A stretch of 64,000 bases of DNA from an uncultured Muribaculaceae bacterium. GTDB taxonomy: Bacteria > Bacteroidota > Bacteroidia > Bacteroidales > Muribaculaceae. The notes under the pieces are model-generated. The model was not told the DNA's origin and did no database searches. It worked only from the letters and a program-made list of their open reading frames with translations. The stretch covers positions 1-64,000 of the forward strand of contig CAJUMR010000002.1 in the NCBI GenBank assembly GCA_910587475.1, written 5' to 3'. How positions within the stretch are numbered: position 1 is the stretch's first letter; each line of letters starts with the position of its first letter. Positions 1 to 8,198 of this stretch are shown one piece after another. Position numbers and translations under genes: made by a program.

Positions 1-30
1 GCGAAAGTGGGAGAGTAGGTAACCGCCCCT
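1..30 (+). rRNA. rrf: 5S rRNA, 3' end only
   Basis: The first bases read GCGAAAGTGGGAGAGTAGGT, the conserved last helix region of Bacteroidota 5S rRNA. The rest of the gene and the presumed 16S-23S operon lie left of the window. The exact 3' end is uncertain by a few bases. A rho-independent terminator follows directly. Confidence 0.8.
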
Positions 31-40
31 TCTAAACCGA

Positions 41-83
41 GCGATCCGGATGACAGCAAAGTCACTCCGGATCGCTTTTTTTT
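41..83 (+). terminator. Terminator of the rRNA operon
   Basis: Perfect 10-bp stem GCGATCCGGA / TCCGGATCGC (41-50 with 66-75), extended inward by TGAC/GTCA, followed by a run of eight T. It closes the 5S transcript before nusB. Confidence 0.9.
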
Positions 84-171
84 ATGTATGTTGCTATGCA
101 CCGAATTGATCAATATTGTCTCGCCGGACATGGAACGCGATGCAGATTATTTGTCAGTAGGCCGAACTTTT

Positions 172-203
172 TTTGGGTGTTAAGCATTAAATTCGTACTT
201 TTG
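172..203 (+). promoter_or_regulatory. Promoter of nusB operon
   Basis: TTTG at 172-175, 20-base spacer, TACTTTTG at 196-203: the Bacteroidota -33/-7 consensus (TTTG-N19-TAnnTTTG). It lies 33 bases before the nusB ATG. Confidence 0.7.
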
Positions 204-236
204 CATAGTTAAAACTATCGCACATTAAGAGGTATT

Positions 237-1664
237 ATGGTAAATCGCATTCTCATAAGAATTAAAGTAGTGCAGATGCTCTATTCATATCTGCTGACAC
301 GAAGCGAATTTAAAATAGACACTGCACCTGAGACAACGTCTAAAGATAAAAAATATGCTTACGCGGTTTATCTCGACCTGCTGTTTCTGACGCTCCAGCT
401 TTCGGGCATCCGCTTCAAGCGGCATAATGGATCGCAGTCCCCCACAATTATAGTTGATCAGATCGTTGCTAAGAACAGGGTTGGAAAAGCCTTGTTTGAC
501 AATGACACCGTAAAGGCTATTATCCTTCGCGGTGGAGCTGCGGTTGAGGGTTTCGATGCTATATTGCAGCAGTTGGCAGACGAGATAGAGAAGTCTTCGG
601 CATATAAGGATTATAAAAAGATCAAGACTCCGACTTTGGCCGACGACGTGCGTTTCTGGCTTACTGTGATCAATACGATCGTTGCTAAGGACGAAGCGTT
701 CATCGATCTGCTTCGCAGCGATGAGGCATTTACTATCGCGGGCTTTAATGCCGGTGTCAAGCAATTTTCGGCTACACTGACATCTTATCAGGATTCAAAG
801 ATGACATATGTCAACGCCGGTAAAGAGCTGAAGATTTCACTCGACAAAGCATATGAGCTTTACTACAGCATGTTTGTGCTGATGATGGAGATCACCCGTG
901 AGCAGGCCATGCGTCTCGACAATGCTAAGACCAAGTATCTGGCAACGCATGAGGATTTGAACCCCAACACCCGTTTTGTCGACAACCGCTTCATTGCGCG
1001 TCTGGAGCAGAACGAGGAGTTGAAAGAGTATCTCGACGAGCACCCTGTAACATGGGCCGACGATCCCTCGTTGATAAAGTCATTGCTCGACAGCATCCTT
1101 GCTTCGAAGCTTTATGCCGATTATATGTCGGCATCCGACAATGATTATGAGGCCGATTGTGAATTCTGGCGCTCGGTCATGCGTCAGATAGTGCTCCCGT
1201 CTGATGATCTTGCAGAGGCGCTCGAGACCAAGTCGATCTATTGGAATGACGACGTTCCAATCATGGGTACATTCGTTCTCAAGACTATCAAGCAGTTTGC
1301 GGCCGGAGCTGATGCAGAGGTGAAGTTCCTGCCACAGTACAAGGACGGCGAAGACGAAGAATTCGGTCCCGACTTGTTCCGTTATGCCGTTGAGAACCGT
1401 GAGACCTACAGATCGTATATCGACCGCTTTATCAACTCTTCGCAGTGGGATCCAGAGCGTCTCGCGTTCATGGATATAGTCGTGATGATCGCTGCTATCG
1501 CCGAACTGATCAACTATCCCGCCATACCCGTTCCGGTGACAATGAACGAGTATATTGAGATAGCCAACAATTACAGCACCTCGCGTAGCGGCCAGTTTAT
1601 CAACGGCATCCTTTTCTCCGTTGTCCGTTATCTCAATGAAGAAGGCATCATTGCCAAAAACTGA
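237..1664 (+). CDS. nusB: Transcription antitermination factor NusB, long form
   Basis: NusB binds boxA RNA together with S10 (NusE) and promotes antitermination of rRNA operons. The N-terminal helix (VNRILIRIKVVQMLYSYLL) resembles the conserved NusB start. The last ~100 residues (about 375-472: RFINSSQWDPERLAFMD..., ending in VVRYLNEEGIIAK) form a recognisable NusB helical fold. The protein has 475 residues, while the E. coli protein has about 140; Bacteroidales versions carry a long helical insertion between the two parts, and this one is long even so. The ATG follows AAGAGG at a short distance. It is first of four co-directional genes (nusB-yajC-ybbR-coaE), a common Bacteroidales order, and lies right after an rRNA operon terminator. 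Confidence 0.85.
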   Translation: MVNRILIRIKVVQMLYSYLLTRSEFKIDTAPETTSKDKKYAYAVYLDLLFLTLQLSGIRFKRHNGSQSPTIIVDQIVAKNRVGKALFDNDTVKAIILRGGAAVEGFDAILQQLADEIEKSSAYKDYKKIKTPTLADDVRFWLTVINTIVAKDEAFIDLLRSDEAFTIAGFNAGVKQFSATLTSYQDSKMTYVNAGKELKISLDKAYELYYSMFVLMMEITREQAMRLDNAKTKYLATHEDLNPNTRFVDNRFIARLEQNEELKEYLDEHPVTWADDPSLIKSLLDSILASKLYADYMSASDNDYEADCEFWRSVMRQIVLPSDDLAEALETKSIYWNDDVPIMGTFVLKTIKQFAAGADAEVKFLPQYKDGEDEEFGPDLFRYAVENRETYRSYIDRFINSSQWDPERLAFMDIVVMIAAIAELINYPAIPVPVTMNEYIEIANNYSTSRSGQFINGILFSVVRYLNEEGIIAKN

Positions 1665-1696
1665 TTTCAATAACCCTAAATAATTAATAAATTCCC

Positions 1697-2035
1697 ATGC
1701 TTACCAACACAATTCTCCTACAAGAGGCCCCTGCCGGCGGCAACTTTTCCGGCATCTTCATGATTGTCGCTCTGATCGCGATCTTCTACTTTTTCATGAT
1801 CCGTCCGCAACAGAAGCGCCAGAAAGAAATCCGCAAATTCCGCGAAGGACTTTCAAAGGGTGACAGTGTCGTTACAGCCGGAGGCATTTATGGCAAGATC
1901 CGTGATATCAACGAGACATATTTTCTCGTTGAAGTGTCGGACGGCGTACGCATCCGTGTTGACAAAGGTTCTGTCTATCCGTCGGCAACAGACGCCAATG
2001 CGGCAGCACAGGACTCGAACAATGCTAACAAGTAA
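1697..2035 (+). CDS. yajC: Preprotein translocase subunit YajC
   Basis: YajC is the small accessory subunit of the SecDF-YajC complex in the inner membrane. The 112-residue protein has one membrane helix at about residues 19-35, followed directly by the family hallmark MIRPQQKRQKE and a small beta domain (about 48-90: LSKGDSVVTAGGIYGKI). Length and layout match the family. It lies 32 bases after nusB and just before ybbR, so it is probably cotranscribed. Confidence 0.95.
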   Translation: MLTNTILLQEAPAGGNFSGIFMIVALIAIFYFFMIRPQQKRQKEIRKFREGLSKGDSVVTAGGIYGKIRDINETYFLVEVSDGVRIRVDKGSVYPSATDANAAAQDSNNANK

Positions 2036-2053
2036 TTGAAGAACTCACCGACC

Positions 2054-3019
2054 ATGAAGGTCAGGGACATGATTAATAAAGGCAAGGATGTGTTCCGCTC
2101 GCAACGCGGACGAAACGTCCTTGTCTTTTTTGCTTTTCTTGTAATTTCTGCAGTACTTTGGTGCATACTGTCGCTCAACGAAGAAGATCAGTTCGATGTG
2201 CGTATGCCGGTCAAGTTGACCCACGTGCCCGATTCAGTTACTATAATCACCACTCCTCCCGATGCGATCAGTGTCAGTCTGAGGGCGAAGGGCACTCAGG
2301 TGCTGAAGCAGTCGTTAGGTAATGTGCCGTCTTTTGATATTGATTTCCGGGCATTCAGGACGAGAAATTCAGTGTTGCTGCGCGAAGCCGATGTTAAGGC
2401 AGTAGCGCGAGCAGCCTACGGAGGAGCATCGATACTCATTGTGTCGCCCGATTCGATTAATCTGGCATTCACCACTCGCAGAGGGGTGCCGATGCCTATC
2501 CATGTCGATTATCAGGTGACAGCAGGTCCTCAGTCAACCATTGCCGGACGGCCAGTGCTGTCGATGGATACGACTTTGATTTTTTCAACCGGCCGCATTC
2601 CATCGGGTCTGAATGAAATATCAACCGAGCCTATAAGACTTAACGGACTCAACAGCCCGACGACTATCAGGGCGAGACTTGTAGCGCCACGCAATTCACG
2701 CGTGATACCCGACAGCGTCGACGTGACCTTCAATGTCGAGCCGCTCATAAGCAAGAGCCGCAAGGTGGTGATCGAGCCTGTCAACGTGCCGCATGGCGTG
2801 AAGCTGATCACTTTCCCTGCCCAGACGGAAGTTCTCTACATGGTGCCGATGAGTCTGTATAACAACAGTGATCCGCACTTCAGAGTGCTCGCCGACTATA
2901 ATTCGATCTCAGCATCGCGATCTAATAAAATCAAATTGCGCTTGCGCGATGTTCCCGGCGAGTTGCAGAATGTCCATCTGGCAGCCGATTCTGCAGAATA
3001 TATCATTGAGCGCCGATGA
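2054..3019 (+). CDS. YbbR-domain (CdaR-like) membrane-anchored protein
   Basis: One N-terminal membrane helix (about residues 22-40, VLVFFAFLVISAVLWCILSL) is followed by an extracytoplasmic region of beta-rich repeats with spaced 'PDSVTI', 'PDSINL', 'PDSVDV' segments typical of YbbR domains. YbbR proteins are linked to regulation of diadenylate cyclase in Firmicutes; the role in Bacteroidota is not clear. I chose the ATG at 2054. A TTG at 2036, directly after the yajC stop, would add six residues. The stop overlaps the coaE start by four bases, so translation of the two is probably coupled. Confidence 0.8.
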   Translation: MKVRDMINKGKDVFRSQRGRNVLVFFAFLVISAVLWCILSLNEEDQFDVRMPVKLTHVPDSVTIITTPPDAISVSLRAKGTQVLKQSLGNVPSFDIDFRAFRTRNSVLLREADVKAVARAAYGGASILIVSPDSINLAFTTRRGVPMPIHVDYQVTAGPQSTIAGRPVLSMDTTLIFSTGRIPSGLNEISTEPIRLNGLNSPTTIRARLVAPRNSRVIPDSVDVTFNVEPLISKSRKVVIEPVNVPHGVKLITFPAQTEVLYMVPMSLYNNSDPHFRVLADYNSISASRSNKIKLRLRDVPGELQNVHLAADSAEYIIERR

Positions 3020-3594
3020 AACTACCTCATATAACAGCGGTAACCGGAGGAATTGGAGCCGGAAAGAGCGTGGTCAGCAACATGCTTCGCGTCATGGGCT
3101 ACGATGTGTTTGACTGCGATGCCGAGGCAAAACGGTTGATGGACAGCAGTGCCGAGATCAAGGCCCGGCTTTGCTCAGAAATCTCACCTATGGCAGTAAG
3201 AGATGACGGATCTATTGATCGTCAGCATATATCGTCGATAGTCTTTTTCGACGACAGCAAATTGAAACAGCTGAATGCAATTGTCCATGCTGCGGTGATA
3301 GATGAGATTCATCGTTGGAGAGTGTCACTGACCGGTGTGCCGAGAGTGTTTGTCGAGACGGCAATCCTCTATCAAAGCGGCATGGACAAGCTTGTCGATG
3401 ACGTGTGGGATGTTATTGCTCCTGACGAACTTCGCATAGAGCGGGTGATGGCGCGAAACAATGCCGATCGCCGCTCCGTCGAGGCCCGCATTAATTCCCA
3501 GAACTATGTCCCGGATCACTGTCATGCCAGTGTTCACGAGATTGTCAACGACGACATGTCGGCAGTGCTTCCAAGAATTCTCGAATTGCTCTGA
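3016..3594 (+). CDS. coaE: Dephospho-CoA kinase
   Basis: Catalyses the last step of coenzyme A synthesis, ATP-dependent phosphorylation of the 3'-OH of dephospho-CoA. The P-loop GGIGAGKS is at residues 11-18, followed by the family motif VFDCDAEAKRLM. The later segments FVETAILYQSG and the RVMARN region fit the CoaE lid and substrate-binding elements. Its 192 residues match the usual length. It is last in the nusB operon, overlaps ybbR by ATGA, and is followed by a strong hairpin terminator. Confidence 0.95.
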   Translation: MKLPHITAVTGGIGAGKSVVSNMLRVMGYDVFDCDAEAKRLMDSSAEIKARLCSEISPMAVRDDGSIDRQHISSIVFFDDSKLKQLNAIVHAAVIDEIHRWRVSLTGVPRVFVETAILYQSGMDKLVDDVWDVIAPDELRIERVMARNNADRRSVEARINSQNYVPDHCHASVHEIVNDDMSAVLPRILELL

Positions 3595-3615
3595 TCAGTT
3601 GTTGTCATAACAACC

Positions 3616-3659
3616 AAAATATTGCAAAGACAGCCGTCAAGCTGTCTTTGCAATATTTT
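3616..3659 (+). terminator. Terminator after coaE
   Basis: Long perfect inverted repeat: ATTGCAAAGACAGC (3621-3634), loop CGTCAA, GCTGTCTTTGCAAT (3641-3654), flanked by AAAAT/ATTTT. The symmetry would allow termination on either strand. Confidence 0.85.
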
Positions 3660-3705
3660 ATGCGAAATAATTTGCACGGGATTCGTAGTATTGAAGATTT
3701 TTGCT

Positions 3706-3713
3706 TACATTTG
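3706..3713 (+). promoter_or_regulatory. -7 box upstream of the surface-protein genes
   Basis: TACATTTG fits TAnnTTTG. No good -33 TTTG at the expected distance. Transcription would start near 3720 and leave a leader of over 100 bases before the first surface gene. Confidence 0.45.
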
Positions 3714-3733
3714 CATTGTGTAAACACCTAATT

Positions 3734-3762
3734 GCTTGTGGCTGAGACTTTCAGTTGTAAGC
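3734..3762 (+). promoter_or_regulatory. 5'-leader hairpin
   Basis: GCTTGTGGCTGA (3734-3745), loop GACTT, TCAGTTGTAAGC (3751-3762): a 12-bp stem with no mismatch if four G-U pairs are allowed. Because wobble pairs are used, it would form in RNA of this strand but much less well in the other strand. There is no T tract, so it does not look like a terminator. Function unknown. Confidence 0.45.
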
Positions 3763-3912
3763 ATTATGGTGTAAGAGCATAGATTTATTAAGGTATAATT
3801 ATTTATTGCCATTTATTTTTTGTAGTAATAATCTTTTAAGAAGAGAAAATTTTTACTTCCGTTCTCTGTTCTATTTTCTATTTACGCTCAGGCCCAGACG
3901 GCTTCCTATGAT

Positions 3913-5187
3913 GTGCCGGCTACGTTGTCTTATTATGGTACTATTCAAGCCGAGGAGGGTATTCCTTTCCCTGCGGCTAATTATGTGACAACTAACCCGA
4001 TTAATGATGGAGCTTTTATTTGGGTTCCAGTCGGATCAAAGGTAATGTTTAAAAATACATCAGGATCAGGCGCTGAATCATATAAGTGGATCGCACCCGG
4101 AGCCGATGTCGACGATGATTCCGCAACTGATCTGATCGCAGTATATTCGACAGCCGGTACATATGAATTTCCGACTTTGACGGCCAACTATGCGACAGGT
4201 GAAAGCAAATTTGCTCACGATCTAAAGATCAAGGTCGGCGGACAGGCCGAATTGTGTCATTCCGATACACGCAAGTGGGGTACTACGTATGGCCTCGGCC
4301 ACGCGCCGTTTGACAACGACGGCGGTTATCTTGGAGGCTCGAACGACCGCAATATTGCGGCAGTTGGTAACTTCTATAGATTTTCATCTCCCGACATGTA
4401 TGTCGACGGCGTAAATATCTATTCGGGCAAGAAAGCTCAGAATGTTTCAGCAGATTCTTACGTAAAGGTAAGAATCTATTTGCCATATTTGGGACAGAGC
4501 AGTTTCAGTATGGTTGGACAATTCGGGGCGTTAGGAGCTCTTGAACTCGATAATATCCCTATGACCAACTATAAGACGACCGAGGACGGTGCTTATCTCC
4601 CGAGCAAGGATTTCGGTGTCTACACAATGAGCATAAGCCGCCCTATGAACTGCGAGGGTTATCCATATCTGTTCTTTGCAGTAGAAGGTTTTGTAAGCGA
4701 ACCTAACGTGAAGGTGACGGAAGACTTTGTAATCGCCACCGACGTGCTACCCGGTAGAGCACTCGCGTTGGAAGACTATTCCGATGCATTGTCGCATAAT
4801 TCCTTTGTCCGTCAGAATGGCGAAAGTGATTTTCTTCGTCCTGTTTCGGTCTTTGGAGGCTCTTCGTTTGATATCGCTTCAAATGGTTGGAAAAGCTATA
4901 ATTTCTGGATCTGCCCGGTTGTCAGAGGTGCAGAAACTCCGTTCACAGGTATAGAAGACATTGTCGTCGATAGCGCGAAGACAGAGTTGGAGTTGACGCG
5001 TGAAGGCGATTGCGTGACAATCACCGGTGTCAAAGACGGACAAGTTTCAGTCTATGGTCTCAATGGAGTCTGCGAGCTTACAGCTCAGGCTGCTAACGGT
5101 GGAGTCATTTTCAATATCAGTGCTCTTGGCAAGGGAGTCCACATCGTCCGTACAGCCGAGGGCTCTACAGCAAAATTTGTGAAATAA
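3913..5187 (+). CDS. T9SS-sorted surface protein with PKD-like domain; start codon problem
   Basis: A GTG start gives 424 residues. A PKD-like segment (about 35-100, 'ESYKWIAPGADVDD...AGTYEFPTLTANYA') is followed by a ~230-residue domain I do not recognise. The C-terminal ~80 residues (from GIEDIVVD, with QVSVYGLNGV, GKGVHIVRT and terminal KFVK) are a type IX sorting domain, so the protein should be exported and surface-attached. The same frame is open upstream to a TAA at 3829 and would encode a good signal peptide (KKRKFLLPFSVLFSIYAQAQ), but no ATG, GTG or TTG lies in that stretch. Either initiation is non-canonical or the start codon was lost and the gene is decaying. The next surface gene follows 28 bases on. 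Confidence 0.65.
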   Translation: MPATLSYYGTIQAEEGIPFPAANYVTTNPINDGAFIWVPVGSKVMFKNTSGSGAESYKWIAPGADVDDDSATDLIAVYSTAGTYEFPTLTANYATGESKFAHDLKIKVGGQAELCHSDTRKWGTTYGLGHAPFDNDGGYLGGSNDRNIAAVGNFYRFSSPDMYVDGVNIYSGKKAQNVSADSYVKVRIYLPYLGQSSFSMVGQFGALGALELDNIPMTNYKTTEDGAYLPSKDFGVYTMSISRPMNCEGYPYLFFAVEGFVSEPNVKVTEDFVIATDVLPGRALALEDYSDALSHNSFVRQNGESDFLRPVSVFGGSSFDIASNGWKSYNFWICPVVRGAETPFTGIEDIVVDSAKTELELTREGDCVTITGVKDGQVSVYGLNGVCELTAQAANGGVIFNISALGKGVHIVRTAEGSTAKFVK

Positions 5188-5215
5188 TCATCACTATTCC
5201 AAATATTTATTTCTT

Positions 5216-8002
5216 ATGAAAAAATTAACTACACTTATGCTTGCGGCAGTCGGAATGAGTTGCTCTTTCGGCGTGTCGGCAGCTGATGTTTCCACTTGGC
5301 GCTTCACAAGCGCGGGTCAGGAACAAACTTATGCTATCAAGACAGACGGCACACTTTGGGCTTGGGGTTCGGCTGAATACGGCGAACTCGGCAACGGTTC
5401 GAAAACCCCTGGCAAGGTTTCAACCCCGACTCAGATCGGCGAAGACACCAACTGGTCGTTTGCAGCCGGCGGAAGCGGTCGCGCATTCTTTATCAAAACC
5501 GATGGTACGATGTGGTCGACAGGTACGGCTGAAGGCGGCGTGCTCGGCACCAATAGTTCTATGGCGCAGACCGTACCTGTACAGATCGGCACAGATACAG
5601 ATTGGGCTTATGTAGCAACGTCTAATTCAGGCGACAACTACGACGCTATCGCTATCAAGACTAACGGAACAATGTGGGCCTGGGGCAAAAATGATGTCGG
5701 AGGTCTCGGTCTGGGAAATTACAACTCATGTGCCGTGCCTAAACAGGTTGGTGAAGACAGTGATTGGAAAAGTGTTTCGCTCGGCAGCACACACTCGCTT
5801 GCACTGAAGACTGACGGCACGATCTGGGGTTGCGGCGAAGCCAACAACGGCGAACTTGGCCAAAATTCCGGCTACAAAAACACTTGGGTAAAAGTGGCAG
5901 ATGCCGCAGATTGGAAAGAAATCTATGCAATCGACAAGGCGTCGTATGCAATTAAAGAAGATGGAACTCTTTGGGCATGGGGTGAGAACTACAGAGACGT
6001 TCTTGGCCTGAGCCTCAATACCGCAGACAATGAAGTGGCATCGATTGACACTCCGACTCAGATTTCGTCTATTTCAGGTAAAGTAATCGGAATGTCGGGA
6101 AGTCAGTATATCCGCGTGGTAATTGTAGGCGATGACAATAATGTTGCAAATAAGGCATATGCATGGGGTTACAATTACTCGGGAGCTATCGGCAATGGAA
6201 CAGGTGTCTACCGTAGCGATGCAGGTAGTGTGACAATCTATACAACACCTCAGGCCGTTAAGTTTGAAAATGAAGTTTCGTTGAAAAGTGTGTCATGTGG
6301 ACAAAACTTTGCAATTGTACTTACAAGCGATGGTAAACTCTATGGTTGGGGTAGCAATGCTTGGGGACAGCTCGGAACGTCAGAGCCCGAAAACAAGCTC
6401 GGCGAATTTAAGACTACTCCCATCGAAGTTGCTGTCATTCCTGAAGAAGAAGCTGATGGCGCAGAGTTCGGTGCGGCAAATATTCCGTCATCGCTCAATG
6501 GTGTAGAAAAAATTACACTCACCGGCGAATGGTCGACTGCCGACCTTGCCAAACTCATCGCACCGCTCGGCAACGGTCAGGGCATCCTTGGCTTCAACTA
6601 TAACACAGCGCTCAAAGCTATCGATATGTCGCAGGCTACATTTGCAGAAAACACTTCATTTGAAAAAGTGTTCCGCAACTGTACCGCCCTCGAGTCTGTA
6701 GTGTTCCCTGCTGATGCGTCAGTTGCTAACATTGTCAGTCTCAATAACGCATTCCTCAATGATACCAAACTGGCATCAGTCAATATTGCTGAACTTGTTA
6801 ATGTGACTGATCTTACACAGGCTTTCCAGGGCTGCAAGGCTCTCACGGCATTCGATCTGTCGAAATGGGCAGGTGTCGAGGAAAGCGAACTTGCGTTCCA
6901 GAATTGCGTGAACCTCGTGTCTATTGTTCTCCCCGGTAAATTTGAAATCGGCGACCGTTGCTTCGGCAGCTGCGATGGCCTGCGTCTGATCGACTGGTCT
7001 CTCTATGAAGGCACAACCGCTCCTGCAGGTAAAAACGATAAATACGAACCTTTCTATGGTCTCGATTTCCTCCCCGGCGATCAGGCTAATATCACAATCA
7101 TTGTGCCGGAAGCAGCATATGCAGCATTCACGGCTGACAGCTATTGGGGAGGCTTTACTATCGAAAAGGCTGCCGCCCCCGGAACTTACACAGTCAATGC
7201 AGACGAAATACCCTCATCTCTCACCGATGCAGTGAGAGTAGTGCTTACGGGTTCATGGGACTCGTCGAAGTTTGCAGCTCTTGCTAAGGCTCTCGGCACA
7301 GCATCGGGTATCACCGCATCAAACTCAACTCTTGTTGGGGTTGATATGAGTGCGGCAGAAATCGAAGCCAACACCAAACTTAAGATGACAGTGCCTGGAG
7401 CACTTTTCGGAACAACAGACAAAGGCGTGTTCCAGAAATTTACAGCTCTCGAATCAGTAATCATGCCTGCAGCAGATCAAGCAGCCAATTTCACATCGTT
7501 TGTACAGGCGTTCCAGGATTGCTCGGCTCTCAAGTCGATCGATCTGTCGGGCTGCACCGGTCTCACCGAGACTAACGACGCATTCTACAATTGCTCGTCA
7601 CTCGAAACCGTTAAGTTGCCTAAGTCATTGCCTCTCAATAAGGAAATGTTTGATCGCTGTTCGGCGCTCACAAGCATCGACTGGAGTCTCTATGAGGGAA
7701 CAACAGCTCCGACATATTCGAGCAACGCACTCCCTTCGCTTGACAATCCTAAATCGCTCACAGTGGTTGTGCCTGCGGCTGCATATGAGGCGTTCACAGC
7801 AAGTGCAGCATGGAATGTCTACACAATTGTATCGGCTACCACAGGTGTAGAAGATGGAATTGTTGCAGATGGAGAGGCTGTAGAATGCCGTGTTTACACT
7901 ATCAACGGTCAGTATATCACTACCCTTGCAGACAAGGCTGATGCATCGTCGCTTCCTGCCGGACTCTACATCATCGGTGGTAAGAAGGTACTCGTCAAGT
8001 AA
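5216..8002 (+). CDS. Secreted RCC1-repeat / BspA-like LRR fusion protein with T9SS domain
   Basis: 928 residues. Signal peptide 1-22 (MKKLTTLMLAAVGMSCSFGVSAA). Residues ~25-405 hold seven RCC1-like repeats, each with a 'T(L/M)WAWG...G.LG' core, as expected for a beta propeller. Residues ~420-650 and ~655-875 are two copies of a BspA-type leucine-rich module ('F.NCTALESVVFP', 'FQDCSALKSIDLSG'); both end in IDWSLYEGTTAP followed by a VVP.AAY.AFTA segment. The last ~55 residues (VYTINGQYITTL...LPAGLYIIGGKKVLVK) are a T9SS sorting domain. BspA repeats in oral and gut Bacteroidales are known adhesins; adhesion is therefore inferred. A terminator follows. Confidence 0.85.
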   Translation: MKKLTTLMLAAVGMSCSFGVSAADVSTWRFTSAGQEQTYAIKTDGTLWAWGSAEYGELGNGSKTPGKVSTPTQIGEDTNWSFAAGGSGRAFFIKTDGTMWSTGTAEGGVLGTNSSMAQTVPVQIGTDTDWAYVATSNSGDNYDAIAIKTNGTMWAWGKNDVGGLGLGNYNSCAVPKQVGEDSDWKSVSLGSTHSLALKTDGTIWGCGEANNGELGQNSGYKNTWVKVADAADWKEIYAIDKASYAIKEDGTLWAWGENYRDVLGLSLNTADNEVASIDTPTQISSISGKVIGMSGSQYIRVVIVGDDNNVANKAYAWGYNYSGAIGNGTGVYRSDAGSVTIYTTPQAVKFENEVSLKSVSCGQNFAIVLTSDGKLYGWGSNAWGQLGTSEPENKLGEFKTTPIEVAVIPEEEADGAEFGAANIPSSLNGVEKITLTGEWSTADLAKLIAPLGNGQGILGFNYNTALKAIDMSQATFAENTSFEKVFRNCTALESVVFPADASVANIVSLNNAFLNDTKLASVNIAELVNVTDLTQAFQGCKALTAFDLSKWAGVEESELAFQNCVNLVSIVLPGKFEIGDRCFGSCDGLRLIDWSLYEGTTAPAGKNDKYEPFYGLDFLPGDQANITIIVPEAAYAAFTADSYWGGFTIEKAAAPGTYTVNADEIPSSLTDAVRVVLTGSWDSSKFAALAKALGTASGITASNSTLVGVDMSAAEIEANTKLKMTVPGALFGTTDKGVFQKFTALESVIMPAADQAANFTSFVQAFQDCSALKSIDLSGCTGLTETNDAFYNCSSLETVKLPKSLPLNKEMFDRCSALTSIDWSLYEGTTAPTYSSNALPSLDNPKSLTVVVPAAAYEAFTASAAWNVYTIVSATTGVEDGIVADGEAVECRVYTINGQYITTLADKADASSLPAGLYIIGGKKVLVK

Positions 8003-8024
8003 AACAGTTACATTACATATCTGA

Positions 8025-8062
8025 AAGGCTGCGCTTGCAACGGTTCAAGCGCAGCCTTTTTT
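8025..8062 (+). terminator. Terminator after the RCC1/LRR gene
   Basis: AAGGCTGCGCTTG (8025-8037) pairs with CAAGCGCAGCCTT (8046-8058) and is followed by a T run. Confidence 0.9.
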
Positions 8063-8134
8063 CGTAAGGTGTCATGCCCTGTGGGGTGGCTGATACCCAA
8101 TCAGATGTCGCATCTTATTGCATGATAAACAAAC

Positions 8135-8174
8135 ATCAAGCGCGGATCACTGTCTTTCAGGATCCGCGCTTGAT
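8135..8174 (-). terminator. Terminator after thiL
   Basis: 14-bp perfect stem ATCAAGCGCGGATC / GATCCGCGCTTGAT around a 12-base loop, 24 bases past the thiL stop. On the minus strand it is followed by a T-rich stretch (GTTTGTTTATC). Confidence 0.75.
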
Positions 8175-8198
8175 TGTCTTTAAGGTGGGAGAAGTGAA

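Noticed and set aside
3806..3988. Small frame overlapping the start of the first T9SS gene
   Set aside because: TTG start, no domain, out of frame with the signal peptide-coding stretch; kept only as part of the start-codon question.
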